Source: Oenanthe sinensis (taxonomy: Eukaryota > Streptophyta > Magnoliopsida > Apiales > Apiaceae). Taken from it: 64,000 nucleotides of DNA. Positions 44,422 through 57,900 of this stretch are shown one piece after another. Under the pieces are notes generated by a model. The model made no database searches, was not told the DNA's origin, and saw only the letters and a list, made by a program, of their open reading frames with translations. Each line of letters starts with the position of its first letter. Position 1 is the first letter of the stretch. Made by a program: the position numbers and the translations under genes. The DNA lies in contig CM053800.1 in assembly GCA_028671895.1 (NCBI GenBank), forward strand, positions 15,583,886-15,647,885, in the 5' to 3' direction.

Positions 44422-46875
44422 TCAAGTTGTTTTTGGTACCCAAGTTGCCTTGGGTCCTCTTTTATTAGTTGCAGCCTGAGCCCCTGTTGTCAACTTAGGT
44501 TCCTTTTGTTTTGGTGGGTTTAAATCCACTTTATCTTTGGGAGTTGACTTTTGGGGCTTTGACACCTTAGAACTCTTGGCAGAATTTCCATGGATTAAAT
44601 CATTTACATTAGGCATGTTCCATGGCATACCAGGCATGTTCATATTAGGATATGCAAAGAAGGGATTATACATGTATGGAACTTGTGCATAAGGCATATG
44701 AACATTAGGTGCAACCAAATTAGAAGACATGGCATTCATGAGCATAGGATTGGTAAACATGGCATTTGCAGTCATGGCATGTATATTTAAATCATTTGCA
44801 GATATAGACTTCTTTTCATTCTTGCATTGCATGGACAAATGATTTACACTACCACATTTAGCACATACCTTTCTAGGGGCATACATATCAGGAGTGTAGT
44901 TGTTGTGCTTATTTATGCCTACTTTACCATTCCTACTCTTTTTCTTTTTCTCAGACTTAGGTTGAGTAATTTCCACAGGTGCTATCTTTTCTAATTTTTC
45001 TTTTAGTTATTTCTTGGATAAGCTTCCTATGTTGATTTTCTCAGCCTCAGCCTCAACTTGATTTTTGGTTTCCTTAACAAACTTAATAGGAGTGCTAAAT
45101 TTGTTCTTTTTATTAGCCATTGATGATTTACTTGTCGATGGATGCTTATCGATTGATTCAGCATCAATTGATTGATAATCCTTATCAGTTGATGAAGGAT
45201 TAGCAGTCGATTGATCTTTATCCATTGAAGTATCAGTCAATGACTTGCCTATTGATTTGGGGAGTTCTCCTAGAGTATCTACACCCTGAACATCAATAAT
45301 TTGTTTGGCAGTTTTAGCAGACCTATTCCATTTGCTAATGGTTTCAATTTCTTCAGTCAATTGTTCTTTCAATAATTCTTCTCTTTTCAAACTGTTTACT
45401 AGTTCATTCCTAGAATCCTTTCTTTCCTGCTTAAATCTTTCTAAACAAACAAGTTCATTTTCAAGAAAAATATTCCTCTCAGTTAAGGCATCAATGGTGC
45501 TCTTTAACTTGAGATTTTCTTTGTTTAGAGATTTTAGAGTGACATGCAAATTGTACAATTCATTGGACATTTCATTAATAGTACTATTGCATTCATCAGC
45601 TGAAAGCTCAGAAAAGTTTGTAGCTAATACCTGATTGGATGCTGAACTAGCTTCTTCATCTTCATGGTTGGCCATTAATGCAAGATTGACATATTCTTCA
45701 GAATCACTATCCTCAGCAACCCAGTCCTTCTCCTCAGTGACAAAAGCCTTTTCTTTCTGTTTTAAAAGGTCAAAGTATTTCTTCTTATAGTCAATACCCT
45801 CATATGACTTTGCCTTTTCTTGTTTTGGCTTTCTGCACTCATTTGAGAAATGACCAGCCAATCCACAGTTAAAATATTTGAATTTAGATCTATCAACCAA
45901 ATTTTTATTTTGATTGTTGCTTCTAAACTGGGATCCAGGCCTTTGAGCATATGGATTCTTCTTGAATTTTAGCTTTGAAAATTTCCTTGATAGAAATGCA
46001 AGGTGCTCATCAATCTCATCCAAATCATCCTGAGAGCATGTTTCATCTTCTTCACACTTGCTCTTTCCTTTTCTCTTGAATGATTCTTCAACAGCATCAC
46101 CAGCCATCATGACAGACTCTTCTTCATAGCCATTTTCTTTCTTCTCTTCATTTCCCTTGACTACCAAAGCCACAGTTTTCTCTTTTCTTTGATTCTTCTC
46201 AATCTCTTCATCTTGTTAGATTTCCAACTCATATGTCTTGAGAATACCATAAAGTTTCTCTAGTGTAAAATCCTTGAAGTCCTGAGATTGTCTAATAGAA
46301 ACAGTCATTGGTTTCCATTCTTTTGGAAGAGATCTAAGAAATTTTAGATTTGTATCCTCAGTTGCATAAACCCTACCATATAACTTCAGTCCATTTAACA
46401 ACTTCTGAAATCTGCTATAGGTGTCATTGATAGATTCTCCACTCTTGAAATGAAATGATTCATATTTTTGAATCAAGAGTTGCATCTTGTTTTTCCTTAC
46501 TTGTTCAGTTCCTTCACACAGAGTTTGAAGTGTATCCCATACTTCTTTTGATGAAGTACAGTTTATAACATTGTCAAACATATCTTTATCTAGGCCATTA
46601 AACAGAATGTTCATAGCCTTCTTGTCTTTGAGTACTTCTTTTTCATCCTCTTCTGTGAACTCAGAAATGAGTTTTGGAACATGTCTGTCAAGTGTAGGAG
46701 TTCCATCAGGGTTTACACCTGTGACTAGCTTCATGGGAACATGAGGACCTTTCTCTATGCAGTGAACATAGGAAGGGTCAAGAGAAAGAAGATGCAGATG
46801 CATTTTTACCTTCCATGGAAAATATTCATCTTTCTCTAAAACTGGAATCTTCACACCTGAATCTTTTTGGCCCAT
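44422..46875 (-). CDS. gag: Element B gag with two in-frame stops
   Basis: The frame starts at ATG 46,875 (MGQKDSGVKIPVLEKDEYF), 45 bases after the primer site. Stops fall at 46,213-46,215 and 45,004-45,006; all three segments are in one frame, so only point mutations separate it from a full gag. The core has 'FPWKVKMHLHLLSLDP' and 'ESINDTYSRFQKLLNGL'. Knuckle 1 (about 45,830-45,875) reads YFNCGLAGHFSNEC, with the first Cys changed to Tyr. Knuckle 2 (about 44,827-44,868) is intact (CAKCGSVNHLSMQC). A coiled-coil-like region and a Ser-Ile/Thr/Met-Asp linker (45,117-45,250) encoded by ATCAATTGAT-type motifs lie between them. A Met/Pro/Asn-rich stretch precedes the end. Confidence 0.88.
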
Positions 46876-46919
46876 ATTGACTGTTCTTGATCTTTAAACT
46901 TTCTGTATGTTGAAAGCCT

Positions 46920-46931
46920 GCTCTGATACCA
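46920..46931 (-). other. Element B primer binding site
   Basis: On the minus strand TGGTATCAGAGC lies two bases after the 5' LTR, complementary to initiator Met-tRNA; identical to element A. Confidence 0.93.
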
Positions 46932-46933
46932 AT

Positions 46934-48050
46934 TGTTATTCCTTAGAACAATGTCAATATTTGTAGAAGGGGGGGTTGAATACAAATATTAAAACTTTTT
47001 GTGTGTTCTAATATTTGTTCTTGATGTTTGATAGAATAAGAGAATAAGTTCGAACAAATTAATGCTGAAAAATAAAACTGAACAAAGAGATTTAAAATTA
47101 TTGATGGATTGGTTTTTCCATCAATATGTATTTTTGCTCAATGCTCCTAGGTTAGAAGAAACCTAGCTTCGTTTTTACAAGATTAGAAAATAAATCAACT
47201 GTTCTTACAAATGTGCTCTCAAGCTTGAACAGTTAATTGTAAAATAATGTCTAACTTGTATGTTTTCTAATAATGCTACTACACTTGTTTATATATCACA
47301 AGTGTACTTTTACAATACCTATTCTCGGATTGTTTCTACCTGCCTTCCTTTTACCTTTTTCTATTTTACAAAAAGGTTTGAAAGACAGCTTCTGATTGAG
47401 TCTTCACAGTCACTCTAGACTGTCTTCCATAGGTGTGCTTTTGTTCTCTGGATCTTCAACAGATATTCTTTCTGTGTTGTCACACTCAATTGATAATTTG
47501 CTGTTAAGCATATCAATTGATCCATTCTTTAATCAATCAACTGATGTACTTCTTCGATTGATCTTTATATCCATCGATTGATAAAAGATGTCTTATCGAT
47601 TGATAGATGTTATCAATCGATATATCAGTCGATGGGTCTTCACATCAGTTGATGGTCTTCAATCCTTGGCTTGGCTTCTTCGATTGATCCTTCATCCATC
47701 GATGCTTCAATATCAATTGATCATCCTTCACTTGTGCAATTTCCTGTCTTCTCATAATTACAATTTAACAGTTTAATTTACACATCAATTGATGATCTAT
47801 ATCAATCGACTCTAACATCAATTGATGAACAAAATATCAATTGATTTACACTTTATCGATTGAAATAGACTAAGTACACCTATGCTACAATCCAAATTAT
47901 CAGTTGATTCATATAAACATTTCAACTGATAAATGGTTTCCTGATCAATTGATATTTATAACTTTCATATCAATTGATCAGTTACAACAAATAAAATTTC
48001 TATGATTCTAAGATTAATGTTATCATCAAATCACATGTAGATTCCTAACA
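46934..48050 (-). repeat. Element B 5' LTR
   Basis: It is 1,117 bp and pairs with 18,984-20,101. The TATATAAA box (minus) is at 47,288-47,295, with the ATCAATTGAT array on its upstream side (about 47,475-47,985). Several of the differences from the other LTR fall in the array, e.g. 'aatcNatcaactg', 'agatNttatcaatcg'. The target duplication GGGAT follows at 48,051-48,055. Confidence 0.95.
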
Positions 48051-48055
48051 GGGAT

Positions 48056-48530
48056 AGTGACAATATACATCATTCTACAGAGAACTTTAAAACTGCTGAT
48101 AAAGTTGAAGTAGAATCCGTTAAGACACCTACTACTTTGAATAACATGCATGTTATGGATGTATGACATAAACCCCGTGGTGTGGTAAATTGTATGTCAT
48201 GTGTTTTTAATTCTATGTCTGCATAATTCAGAAGCATGTTTACTAAGAAAAATACCATGACACCTAGACAACACATTAATAATAAATTTATGAAATCCAA
48301 GACTGCGATTCCTTCACCTGAGAAGAAGGAAACATATGTTCTGAAGTCTAAACAGAAAGTTGTTAAGACCGTTTATAGGAATGTAAGTACAGTCAAGGTA
48401 GATGTTGTTGTTGTTCGAAAAGGATATGTTGTTAAAGCTAATAGAGTCAATTCTTTAATTATGTCGGGCCCAATCAATTTTGGGCTCCGAAGATGATATA
48501 ATCCATTTGATATTTGCAGGGAGTTAAATA
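48056..48530 (+). pseudogene. gag: Element D gag, C-terminal part
   Basis: Removing B with one GGGAT joins 18,983 to 48,056 in frame ('RFINSRD' then 'SDNIHHSTENFK'). Basic Lys-rich segments follow (about 48,236-48,460), with stops and frameshifts. No second knuckle is recognisable. At about 48,510-48,525 'tttgcaggga' marks the same gag-pol junction word found in A and B. Confidence 0.7.
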
Positions 48531-51500
48531 GGTAAACCGAGTTGTATGGATCCTGGACAACGGATCTTCAAGGCATATGACTGGAGATAAAGCCCTGCTA
48601 TCAGACGTGGTTGAAAAAGCTGGCTCAATCGTCACATTAGGAGATAACAGCAAAGGTATGACTACGGGATATGGCAAGTTATATGTTGGAAATGGTATCA
48701 TTGAGAATGTCTCTTTAGTGGAAGGAATTAAGCACAATCTACTCAGTGTAGGTCACTTCTGTGATAAAGAATAAAAATTAAACATTATCAATGAAAAGTG
48801 TTTAATAGCTCACTCTAAAGATGACAAACTAGCCTTACGTGGAGTAAGGAAAGGAAACTTGTACGTATCTGATCTCAATTCAGGAACTGAAGATGAAGCA
48901 AACCTTTTCTACTCAAAGGCTTCATCAAAAGAAAGTTGGCTATGGTACAAGAAACTCTCACACCTAAATTTCAAAACAATGAGCTCTCTAGTAAAGATGG
49001 ATTTGGTGAGAGGACTGCCTCCCATGGAATTTACACAAGAAGGATTGTGTGAGGCATGTCAAAAAGGACAGTCAAAGAAAACAAGTCATAAAGGCACAGA
49101 CACTTCAAACATTATTGAACCACTTCAACTGTTATATATGGATTTATTTGGTCCAGTCAATATTATGTCTATGGCAAGGAAAAGATATGCCTTACTGATT
49201 GTAGATGACTTCACAAAATACAAGTGGGTTTTATTCTTGAACTCTAAGGATGAAAGTCCACAATTGGTGATTGATCATGTAAAGCTAATTGAGTTAGATT
49301 CAAAGTTAATTGTTCGAGCAATCAGGTCAGACACTGTAACAGAATTCAAGAATGAAGTTCTGAATAACTTTTGCTCAAACAAGAGGATAACTAGACAATA
49401 CTCAACACTAAGAACTCCATAATAGAATGGAGTAGTAGAAAGGAAGAATTGAACCTTAATTGAAGTTGCAGGAACAATGGTAAGTGAATCAAGGTTACCT
49501 ATCTACTTCTGAGTTGAAGCAGTATTTACAGCATGTTACATCCAGAATCGAACTCTAATCAATAAAGATCATATGAAGACTCCCTATGAATTAATGGCTA
49601 GCAAGAAACCATCATTCAAGTACTTTCATGTATTTGGAGCTAAATGTTATATACTAAAAGATGGAGATGAACATCGTGGCAAGTTCGAGGCCAAAACACA
49701 TGAATCTATTTTTGTCGGTTATTCAAGAAGAGCATATATGGTGTACATAATTGATCAGCACCAAGTAAAAAAAAGTGTCAATGTAACTTTCGACGACACT
49801 AAACTCCCAAGTATCCAAACTAAAGATCCTTATGTGTCATTAAAATTTGATAATTATCCAGACTCATATTCCGATGACGAAGAAGAACCTGAGGCTGCAA
49901 TAAAAAATGATAATAATGATCCAGGTAATAGTGGTGGAAACAATGGTAACATTGGAGATACTACTAATACCAGTGGTGGATCAACAAGTCATCATGGCAG
50001 CAACTCAGGGGGAGATGATGGATCTACTGGTAAAACACAACATCACAATGTATATCGAGACGAATCATCAAGATCAAACCTTCCTAGGGAAAGGATATGG
50101 AGAAGAGATCATCCGTTTGAGTTGATCACATGTGATCCAAATGTTAGAGTCAGAACTAGAAGTGCAACTTCAAATGAATGTCTATTTTTAGTTTTTCTAT
50201 CTGAAAAACCAAGGAAAATTAAAGATTCGCTAAATGATCCAAATTGGGTTTTTGCCATGCAAGAAGAGCTCAATCAGTTTGAGAGACAAGAAAGATGAAC
50301 ACTGGTACTCAGGCCAAAAGGAAGATCTATGATTGACACCAAATGGATATACAGGAATAAATTATACTGTGATGGCATTGTTACGAGGAACAAGGCCAGA
50401 CTGGTGGCAAATGGCTACTCTCAAGAATAGGGAATTGATTATGATGAGACCTATGCACCAGTTGCAAGACTTGAAGCCATCAGGATATTTCTAGCATTTA
50501 CAGCACACTTCAATTTCAAAGTTTATCAAATGGATGTGAAGAGTGTATTTCTGAACGAAGTGTTAGAAGATGAAGTATATGTGGATTAACCCCTAGCTTT
50601 GAAAATCTAGAATTTGCTGATTTTGTATATTTCTTATTCAAAGCCCTCTATGGAATCAAGCAAGCACCGAGGACATGGTATGATACTTTCTTTGAGTTTT
50701 TTTTTGAAAATGGCTTTATTTTATGTGTCATAGATAAAACTCTCTTTTATAAATTGTATGATAAAGATATGATATTTGTTCAAGTTTATATTGATGATAT
50801 TATATTTGGTTCTACTAACGAAAACTTGTGCAAGAGATTTACTAAGTTAATGTGAGTATGTACGAGATGAGCATGATGGGTGAGCTATTATTCTTCCTAG
50901 GATTGCAAGTAAATTAAAAGGAAGATATGATTTTTATTTTCCAATCAAAGTACATAAGGGAACTTCTGAGAAAATATAGTCTAGAAGACTCTTCACCGGC
51001 AAAAACCCCAATGCCAACGGCCACTAAGCTTGACAAAGATGAATCTGGTAAGAAGGTTCATATCACAAGCTATAGAAGTATGATAGGTTCATTATTATAT
51101 TTAACTAAAAGTAGACCTGACATAATCTTTGCAACATTCTTATGTGCACGGTTTCAGTCTAATCCTAGGAAATCTCATCTTATAGCTGTTAAATGAATTT
51201 TTAGATATCTGAAGGGTACACCAAATCTTGAAATTTGGTACCCTAAAGATACATGTTTTAAACTAATAGGTTATACAGATTCAGATTATGTAGGATGCAA
51301 GATGGACAGGAAAAGTACTTCTGGAAGCTGTCAATTTGTAGGACATCGGTTGATCTCCTGGTATAGCAAGAAACATCACTCAGTATCTATCTCGACAGCC
51401 GAAGCAGAATACATTACGACAAGTAGCTGTTGTGCTCAGATCTTGTGAATAAGGAATCAGCTAAATAACTATGGACTTACGTTAAATAAAATTCAATTTT

Positions 51501-51731
51501 TTTTGTGACAACACAAGTGTTATAGCCATATCCAATAATCCTGTACAACACTCTTGAACCAAGCATATTGACATAAGGTATCATTTTATTCGAGAGTATG
51601 TCATGAATGGAACTATGGTGTTACATTTTTTACCCATAGAAGATCAGATAGCCGATATCTTCACAAAACTACTTGATGAATCCAATTTCTCTAAGTTGGT
51701 TAGTGAATTAGGGATGTTAAATAATGCCTAA
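48531..51731 (+). pseudogene. pol: Element D pol, decayed
   Basis: The order is normal but there are many stops. Protease: WILDNGSSRHMTGDKALL, with the catalytic DSG changed to DNG. Integrase (48,859-49,700): WYKKLSHLNFK, CEACQKG, MDLFGPV, SDTVTEF (Asn-Gly of SDNGTEF lost), then a stop before NGVVERKN. The linker at 49,860-50,060 is Gly/Asn/Asp-rich. RT (50,300-51,000): QMDVKSVFLN, ALYGIKQAPRTWY and YIDDIIFGS in place of YVDD. RNase H runs from about 51,230 to the GMLNNA end at 51,731. It is a non-functional relative of A and B. Confidence 0.9.
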
Positions 51732-52085
51732 TTTTTTATTGCTAGGAGTTTATTTGAGTTCATAAATATTAAATGTTAATATTTAAAAGATTTATGAGAC
51801 TTGAATTAATAATATCCCAGGGCTTATAAATTTTTGGATAAATTATCTTGAAAATTATTTAATACTCTTAATAGATAATTATTTCAATTATAGCATAGGT
51901 ACACATTATTATATATTATTTTGTAAAATCATTTTATAAGCATTTATATGTAATTTTTTAGTTATTTTATTATTATTATTAATTAATCTAAATTTTGAAT
52001 AAAATTTTCTTTTTTTATTTCAAATTTTAGAATAATTAATAATATTTCTATATAATTGTTTACTATTATATATTTATAATGTTTG

Positions 52086-52128
<43 letters not shown>

Positions 52129-52734
52129 AAATTTTTTTCATTCGGAAAGACTTTTGTTTAATCAGAAAGACTTTTGTATTAATAAAACCTCTAAGACTTT
52201 TTAAATAAAGCTCGGCAAGACTTTTCAAAAGTTTTACCGAGTGTTTAAAAAAAAGACTTACTAGTTGTGTTTATTTGTGATATTAAAGGTTTTATTTATT
52301 TTTTCCCCTATTAGCTTAATAGTTGATATACACAGATGGATACACACGCAAGAACTCAGATATCTAACAAGACTTTTGTACAACCTTTGAATTCTTTGAT
52401 TTTTAATCTCCTAAAACTGCTAAGTTGATTTAGATCTCTAGTACAAGATTTATGCTTGCTTAGTTACAATTTTTAGTCCAAAAATAAGTCGAAACTCTAC
52501 CCGTTTTTAGTTTAATTCGGACTGATTTGATCGTTATTGTTGGAACTGGTGTTAGTTGCATTGTTTGTTGTTAAAGGACTGTTAGATGACTGTTCATAAA
52601 AGTAATTTTGTGTGATAAATCGATTTGGGGTATTAGTTGTGTTAGGGTATTAGTTGGCAGTTAGTCAATTTTTGTATAAAATCGATTAATAAAATTTGAT
52701 ATAATTAAACTTGTTAAAATCCTAATTAGTAAAA
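51732..52734 (+). other. Element D spacer between pol and extra ORF
   Basis: No gene. An AT-rich first half ends in a (TA)n run at about 52,087-52,123. At 52,140-52,260 there are five or six AAGACTTTT/AAAGTTTTACCGAG words, the motif of D's LTR, some inverted. No convincing TATA box lies between the array and the ATG at 52,735 (the (TA)n run is upstream of the array). Confidence 0.6.
52087..52123. repeat. (TA)n microsatellite
   Basis: An uninterrupted TA run of about 18 units lies in element D's spacer. Such runs mutate rapidly and say nothing about function. Confidence 0.9.
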
Positions 52735-54412
52735 ATGGATGCTATGTTTGTAATTGCCAAGACTAATTTTATTGGATATTTTGATCCAGAGAAGTGCTCT
52801 GAGGCTAGATTTAGGCCGTGGATTAAGTTTATGAATTAGATCATTCAATAGTAAGAACTGTTTTTTCATTGAACACTCTGTTCAAGATTGAACCTTTGAG
52901 GGCCTTGTACTCCACTGCTAGAATTGTTCAAATGATAGGCTGGTTCAGTTTTCTTTCAGAATTGGAGAAACAGAATACTTAATAGATGAGATTGATGTGA
53001 ATAAAGTTTTAGGGTTCCCAACAGATAATTTTGAGACCCTACCCACTGTTAAAGATATAACTAACTTCTTTCAGTCAATTCACTATCACAACACAATTGA
53101 TCTAGTAAAGCTGTCTAAATCCCAGTTGGTGAGCGAATGGGATTATTTCTTCGACACACTAGAAAAAGTGTTCTCTCCAAAAATAAAGACCAACTTCCAC
53201 AACATTTCAACTCTACTTCGAGTTATTGGATATTTTGTGTCCCACAACCGAAAAATCAATTTTGGGAAGCTGATTCTGATAGAAATAATAAGGAAAATGG
53301 GTACTGCGAAGAGCAGAAACTTAAATGTGGATCAGAAAATTTCTTGTTTCTAAGGTTCTTAATGTTGCTAATGAATAATGTACTGTGAGAGGAGGACAAA
53401 GCAAGGTTTGTAAACAACCCAGTGGAAGTTTCCCCAACCATGCAAAAGAATTTTGTCACCAGACAACAATAAAAACAAATTTGAAGGGGTAGCCATTGTC
53501 ACAACTGATTACATGGAAAATGTTCTCAATCAAATAGTCAATCATGCACAGGCTCAACCGCTTCAGCACGAGCCAGAACAAGTGCCAATGGAAGTTGATA
53601 ATCCTACAGTGCTACTGCTAGAGGCTGCTCATTATGCAGAACAAGAGGCACTGGTACAACAGGTAATATCTCACATCTTAGCTTTTAATTTCTTACCTTT
53701 AATTATATATGTGGCGGACTATGATTGTGGTCTTACACTACAGGATTTTGGCTATGAATGAGAAAAAGGAAGAAACCTGTTAGAAAAGTAAGATAAAGAG
53801 GTCTTAGTAGTTCTATGAGTGAACCCGCAGCTCTGTCTCCACCTTCAAAAAGATCGAGAAATGAACCTGAGGCAACTGCAAACCCATCCTTATCCTTTCA
53901 TTGGGATTTAGACTTTGAAATGGCAATTCAACAGAGTCTAGATTCATTCGATCAAATGAGTGATTCTATTTAAATTCACCATCCAGTTGCGGTACCCTAG
54001 CGCTCACTCTAGCAGGACCACCACTGTCAGAAACACAAAGTAATGAGGGGATAACTAATGAAGAAGAAAATATTTTTGATACAAACCCGTCGGATGCCAC
54101 ATTTTCAATGGACCAAGACATTCTTGATGCAGTGCAGCATCAGTTTCCATTAAAGGTATTGAGGGGCACCAAAGACTCTAATGAGCCATGCATTACATTG
54201 TCTGAGCTGGTGACCCCCTGGATTTCTCACATCAAGTTCCTTACGAGGAAGTTCTCTTATCCACTAGTGGATTTGAGAGGCAACCACCCCCTAGATGGAG
54301 TTAGGACTCCATTCACAGAGTAACTACGTCAATAGCGGAACCACTTCAAGATAATCTTGTTGTGGACATGCCTTCACAGGCTTCAGAAGAGCATTTCAAC
54401 TCTTCAACTATT
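52735..54412 (+). pseudogene. Element D extra ORF, decayed and truncated by element E
   Basis: It starts at ATG 52,735 (MDAMFVIAKTNFIGYFDP), with stops and shifts. The conserved N-terminal domain is recognisable: 'LSKSQLVSEWDYFFDTLEKVFSPK' matches 'LRKEWSFFFDQIAKCF' of A, and 'FLFLRFLMLLMNNV' matches 'YHRFLMILLNHFI'. An intron-like 81-bp segment lies at 53,663-53,743 (CAG|GTAATATC, CACTACAG|G), just before a Lys/Arg cluster 'RKRKKPVRK', the position of A's proposed intron. Element E cuts the ORF at 54,413; the remainder and D's 3' LTR are not in the window. Confidence 0.75.
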
Positions 54413-54900
54413 TGTCCAGATAAATAAGTTATTACAGAAGGGGGGGTTGAATGTAATAGTACCAGTAAATCGATTAAGAACACAAGTATATAAAAGATGA
54501 ATATTGTTCTGTATTAAAGATAATGAATAGGTTACAAAACTCTCTCAAGAAGTTCTTGATCTCAAGAGCTGCTAGGTTATGAATAATATGATTTGCAAAG
54601 ATTGTTTTGATGTTAACATATGCCCGTGTTTATATAGACACAGTTACAATTCAATTACAAATCAGATTAGAAATAGAACAACTTTACATAAGGAAATAGA
54701 CTTGCATTAGAATTCCTTTTTACTATCTTATTCAGACTCTAATTTGAATTGCTTCTTGACAAACTCTGTCTTGCAAACTCTATCGGTTGTTATCCTCTGA
54801 TAGAGCATTCTCTGTTAGAGTAAACTCTGATTGAGTACTCTCTGATAGAGTAAACTCTGACCGACAACTCCTTAAACTCTGATGACGTCAGCAGTGTAAA

Positions 54901-57900
54901 TGTAATAACCCGTAATTCTGACACTCAGAATTATTAAGAATTTTGGATAAAAAAATTTTCATTTTATGAAGAAACGATTTTATTGATTTATTTTTTTCAT
55001 AAGGTGCTTGAGATATGAGACCGTATTATTAATATACGGGATATTCGAGAATATGCATATCGGTGTTTACGGTAGCATACGTAATAAATATAGGACTTAT
55101 AATTATTTTTAGTCTAACAAATAAATTGAGAATCCGGGTAAACGTAGTAGCAGAGTTTGAGAGACGGTGTAAGTGAATAGTGTTAATTCGGAGAATTGTT
55201 TCGTAAATTCCCGAAACAATTAAAGGGCCATTAATTTCATAATAATAATTCATAAGAGAATTATAAAATGAGAATTTGATATTTTAAAACTTAAGTTTGT
55301 CGAATGAATACGAGAACGAGAGATTAAAACGTCGTCGGAAAATTACGCGACTACCGCACAAACCTTTTAAAATACTAGCTTTCACCACACATTTCATAAA
55401 TAATAAGAAAAATTCAGTTTCTCCCCCATTTCAAGAAGAAAAACCGAAGTGAAGAAAAAAAAAAGAGAAGAATGAAGAAGATGGAGTGCTAGCTTGCTCA
55501 TTTCTACACCAATTCTTGCGTTTAATAGCTTAAATCGAAGGTAGTAAACTCATCTTGCTTAATCTTGAATCTTACATCATTCCATCCATGAAATCTCTAG
55601 TTATGATCCAAAGTATGATGAACATAAATAGTAACTCCGAAAATAAATATTTAGTTTCTTTCATTTTTGAGTTGCTTTGGCTTAGATGATGATTGTTATA
55701 TCTTATATATGTTATGGGTAGTAGAGATTGAGCTTGTTTGGTCCTAGAAACACAAGAGTTGATCCTTTGATTTTGAATTACTTTTCATAAGCTTGACTGA
55801 TTTTTTTTGCCTGGGATTGATATATGATGTAGTATGTGATTGGAGAAGGAGTATGGGATTGCTTGTTGGTTGAATTAAAGTAGAATAGAAATGGAAAACG
55901 ATGAGTTTACAAACGTAACCATGCCATTTTTTTCTTAACCTTTCTGCTGTAACTGTCCAGAAATATTTGGGAACATTTTTCATCTGGTCTGGGTAGTTTG
56001 ATGATATTACTGGATAGTAGACAGTATGTAGATCATTTACGCACTAATTTTGCGTCATTTGGAGTTACGAGTCAACAGTTATGACCGATTTAGTAACGGT
56101 AGCGCAGAAAATAGAAATTTTGTTTTTGTCCAACTTTGAGGCTATGATTAGACTAGCTACGGAGCTTAATAAAATCTTACACTTTTATTTAATATACTAG
56201 AGTCATCTAGGATTATCCAAAAAAAAAAGGATTCGGATTAAAAGGAGTAAAATCCGATTTATTAAAATTGTTGGAGTCAAGAAGGTGGAAGTAAGAAAGC
56301 TAAAGATCAAGCATGTCAGAAGCCTACGTTTGAGGCAGTTTCTGACTTAGTTAATTTCTTAGTTGGCTTTGAAACTTTTATGGGAGATTCTTTGACAGTC
56401 ATAGAAGACTTCAGAAAAGAAATCGTGTTAAAAGGACTAATTTCCAATTTACTAAAAATGCTGGAAAATAGGGTGTTGAGTAAAATAAGCATAAGAAAAT
56501 GGTGAAGCAACCGTTTTGGGAGACGATTTCGAGCAAGATAGAGGACTTGTCTCGAGTCGGTCAAGTAACGAAAATTGTTGAGGAGTATCATGACTACATG
56601 TTGGTGTATAGAACTTGATTAAAAATCATTGACAAGATAGTTTTGTGAATAGCTAAAGTAGGCACGAGAATGTGAAATATCGGGAAAAATAAGAGTTAAT
56701 AAAACTACCTAGTACAAATTTTAATGGCCATATTTGGACTTGACATATGTTGTTGATTGTTGTGAATATTTTGAGATTGATTTGAGGTTGTATTTGAGGT
56801 GTTTTTACACCGGGCATAATCCAAATTACGAATAGGTCATGCCCAATTTGCTACAGAAAATACATTCACTTAAGTTTAATAAACTTTAGAATTAAGAAGT
56901 CGTGTAAATGAAATGTTTCAGGGTAAAATAGAGAAGCATGTCTTAAATAATATGGCCATTTATATATGAGTTAATATTGAGGATTTAGAGGGATTAATGC
57001 CGTAATAAAATGTACATACATGATGACTTAAGAGATATGAAAGTCTACAATGTGATACTATTGAGGCATAGTTGTAATAAGAAGTTGTGAGTTTCCCAAA
57101 AGGGGATTTGTTCGTTTGGTTTGATTTTGGGTTTAATAAATAATGTGTATTTGAGTTGTGTTTGCTTGGGATATGAGACCAAGCTGATATATATCTTGTT
57201 ATGTTAGAACATATTCAAGTGGGAGTAATGAGACATCATGTGACGAGAGAAGATATGGACCTACTGTGATTGAAGGAGAATTAATTAGAATTTCTGCTTC
57301 ATTGTTAAGGACCAAAGGCAAGTTTTCGAACCTTTTTACATTTTGGCGAATACTACTTCATAAAAAGATTCTGTTGTGTTTGGAATATATTTTCTTACAA
57401 ACATACATATATGTCTGTAATGTTCACTAGTCATTACCTTGTGATTACTTATGAACTCTGAATCTTATAAAGTTAGAGTGTGTATAAGTAGAGTTGATTT
57501 TCCGAGTTTGTGTTTGAAGTTTTGACCAGGAGTAAGGGTGTGAGTTTCTGACAGTTTGTCAAATAGAGTTTGAGAACTTTTCTTCGGAAATGCTTTGGGA
57601 CATTATCAAATATTAAATAAATATTTTGTTAAACGTCCATCAAATCTTTAGAGTTTAATTAAGTATTTAATTAATTTAACATTATTTTATTAATTAAATA
57701 GTATTTAATAAGAGGTTAAAAAGTATGAAAATCTTTATTTAACCTTTGAGAAAATTATTTGAGTTATCCAAAATGGATATAAAATATTCTAAAAATGATT
57801 TAGTTATCCAATAATCATTCTGAGAACTTTGGTGATTTTAAAACAACTCCCTGGTCATGTGATTTTAAAAACTTCTTGTGTGAGAAATATTTGAGTAAAA

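Larger units (their letters stand above)
18984..48050 (-). mobile_element. Element B: Sirevirus-like Ty1/copia retrotransposon with extra ORF
   Basis: B is a complete element on the minus strand with 1,118- and 1,117-bp LTRs and perfect GGGAT target duplications (18,979-18,983 and 48,051-48,055). It is inserted in the gag of element D. Order on the minus strand: 5' LTR, primer site, gag (46,875-44,422), protease to RNase H (44,414-41,118), spacer with an internal TATA box, extra ORF (40,433 onward), polypurine tract, 3' LTR. Element A is inserted in the extra ORF; without it B is about 12.9 kb. The LTRs differ at about a dozen positions and one G-run, so B is older than A, as the nesting requires. 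Coding damage is slight: two stops in gag and one in pol. Confidence 0.93.

Noticed and set aside
52087..52123. (TA)n run as a TATA box for D's extra ORF
   Set aside because: It lies 5' of the motif array and over 600 bases from the ATG, and is an ordinary microsatellite.
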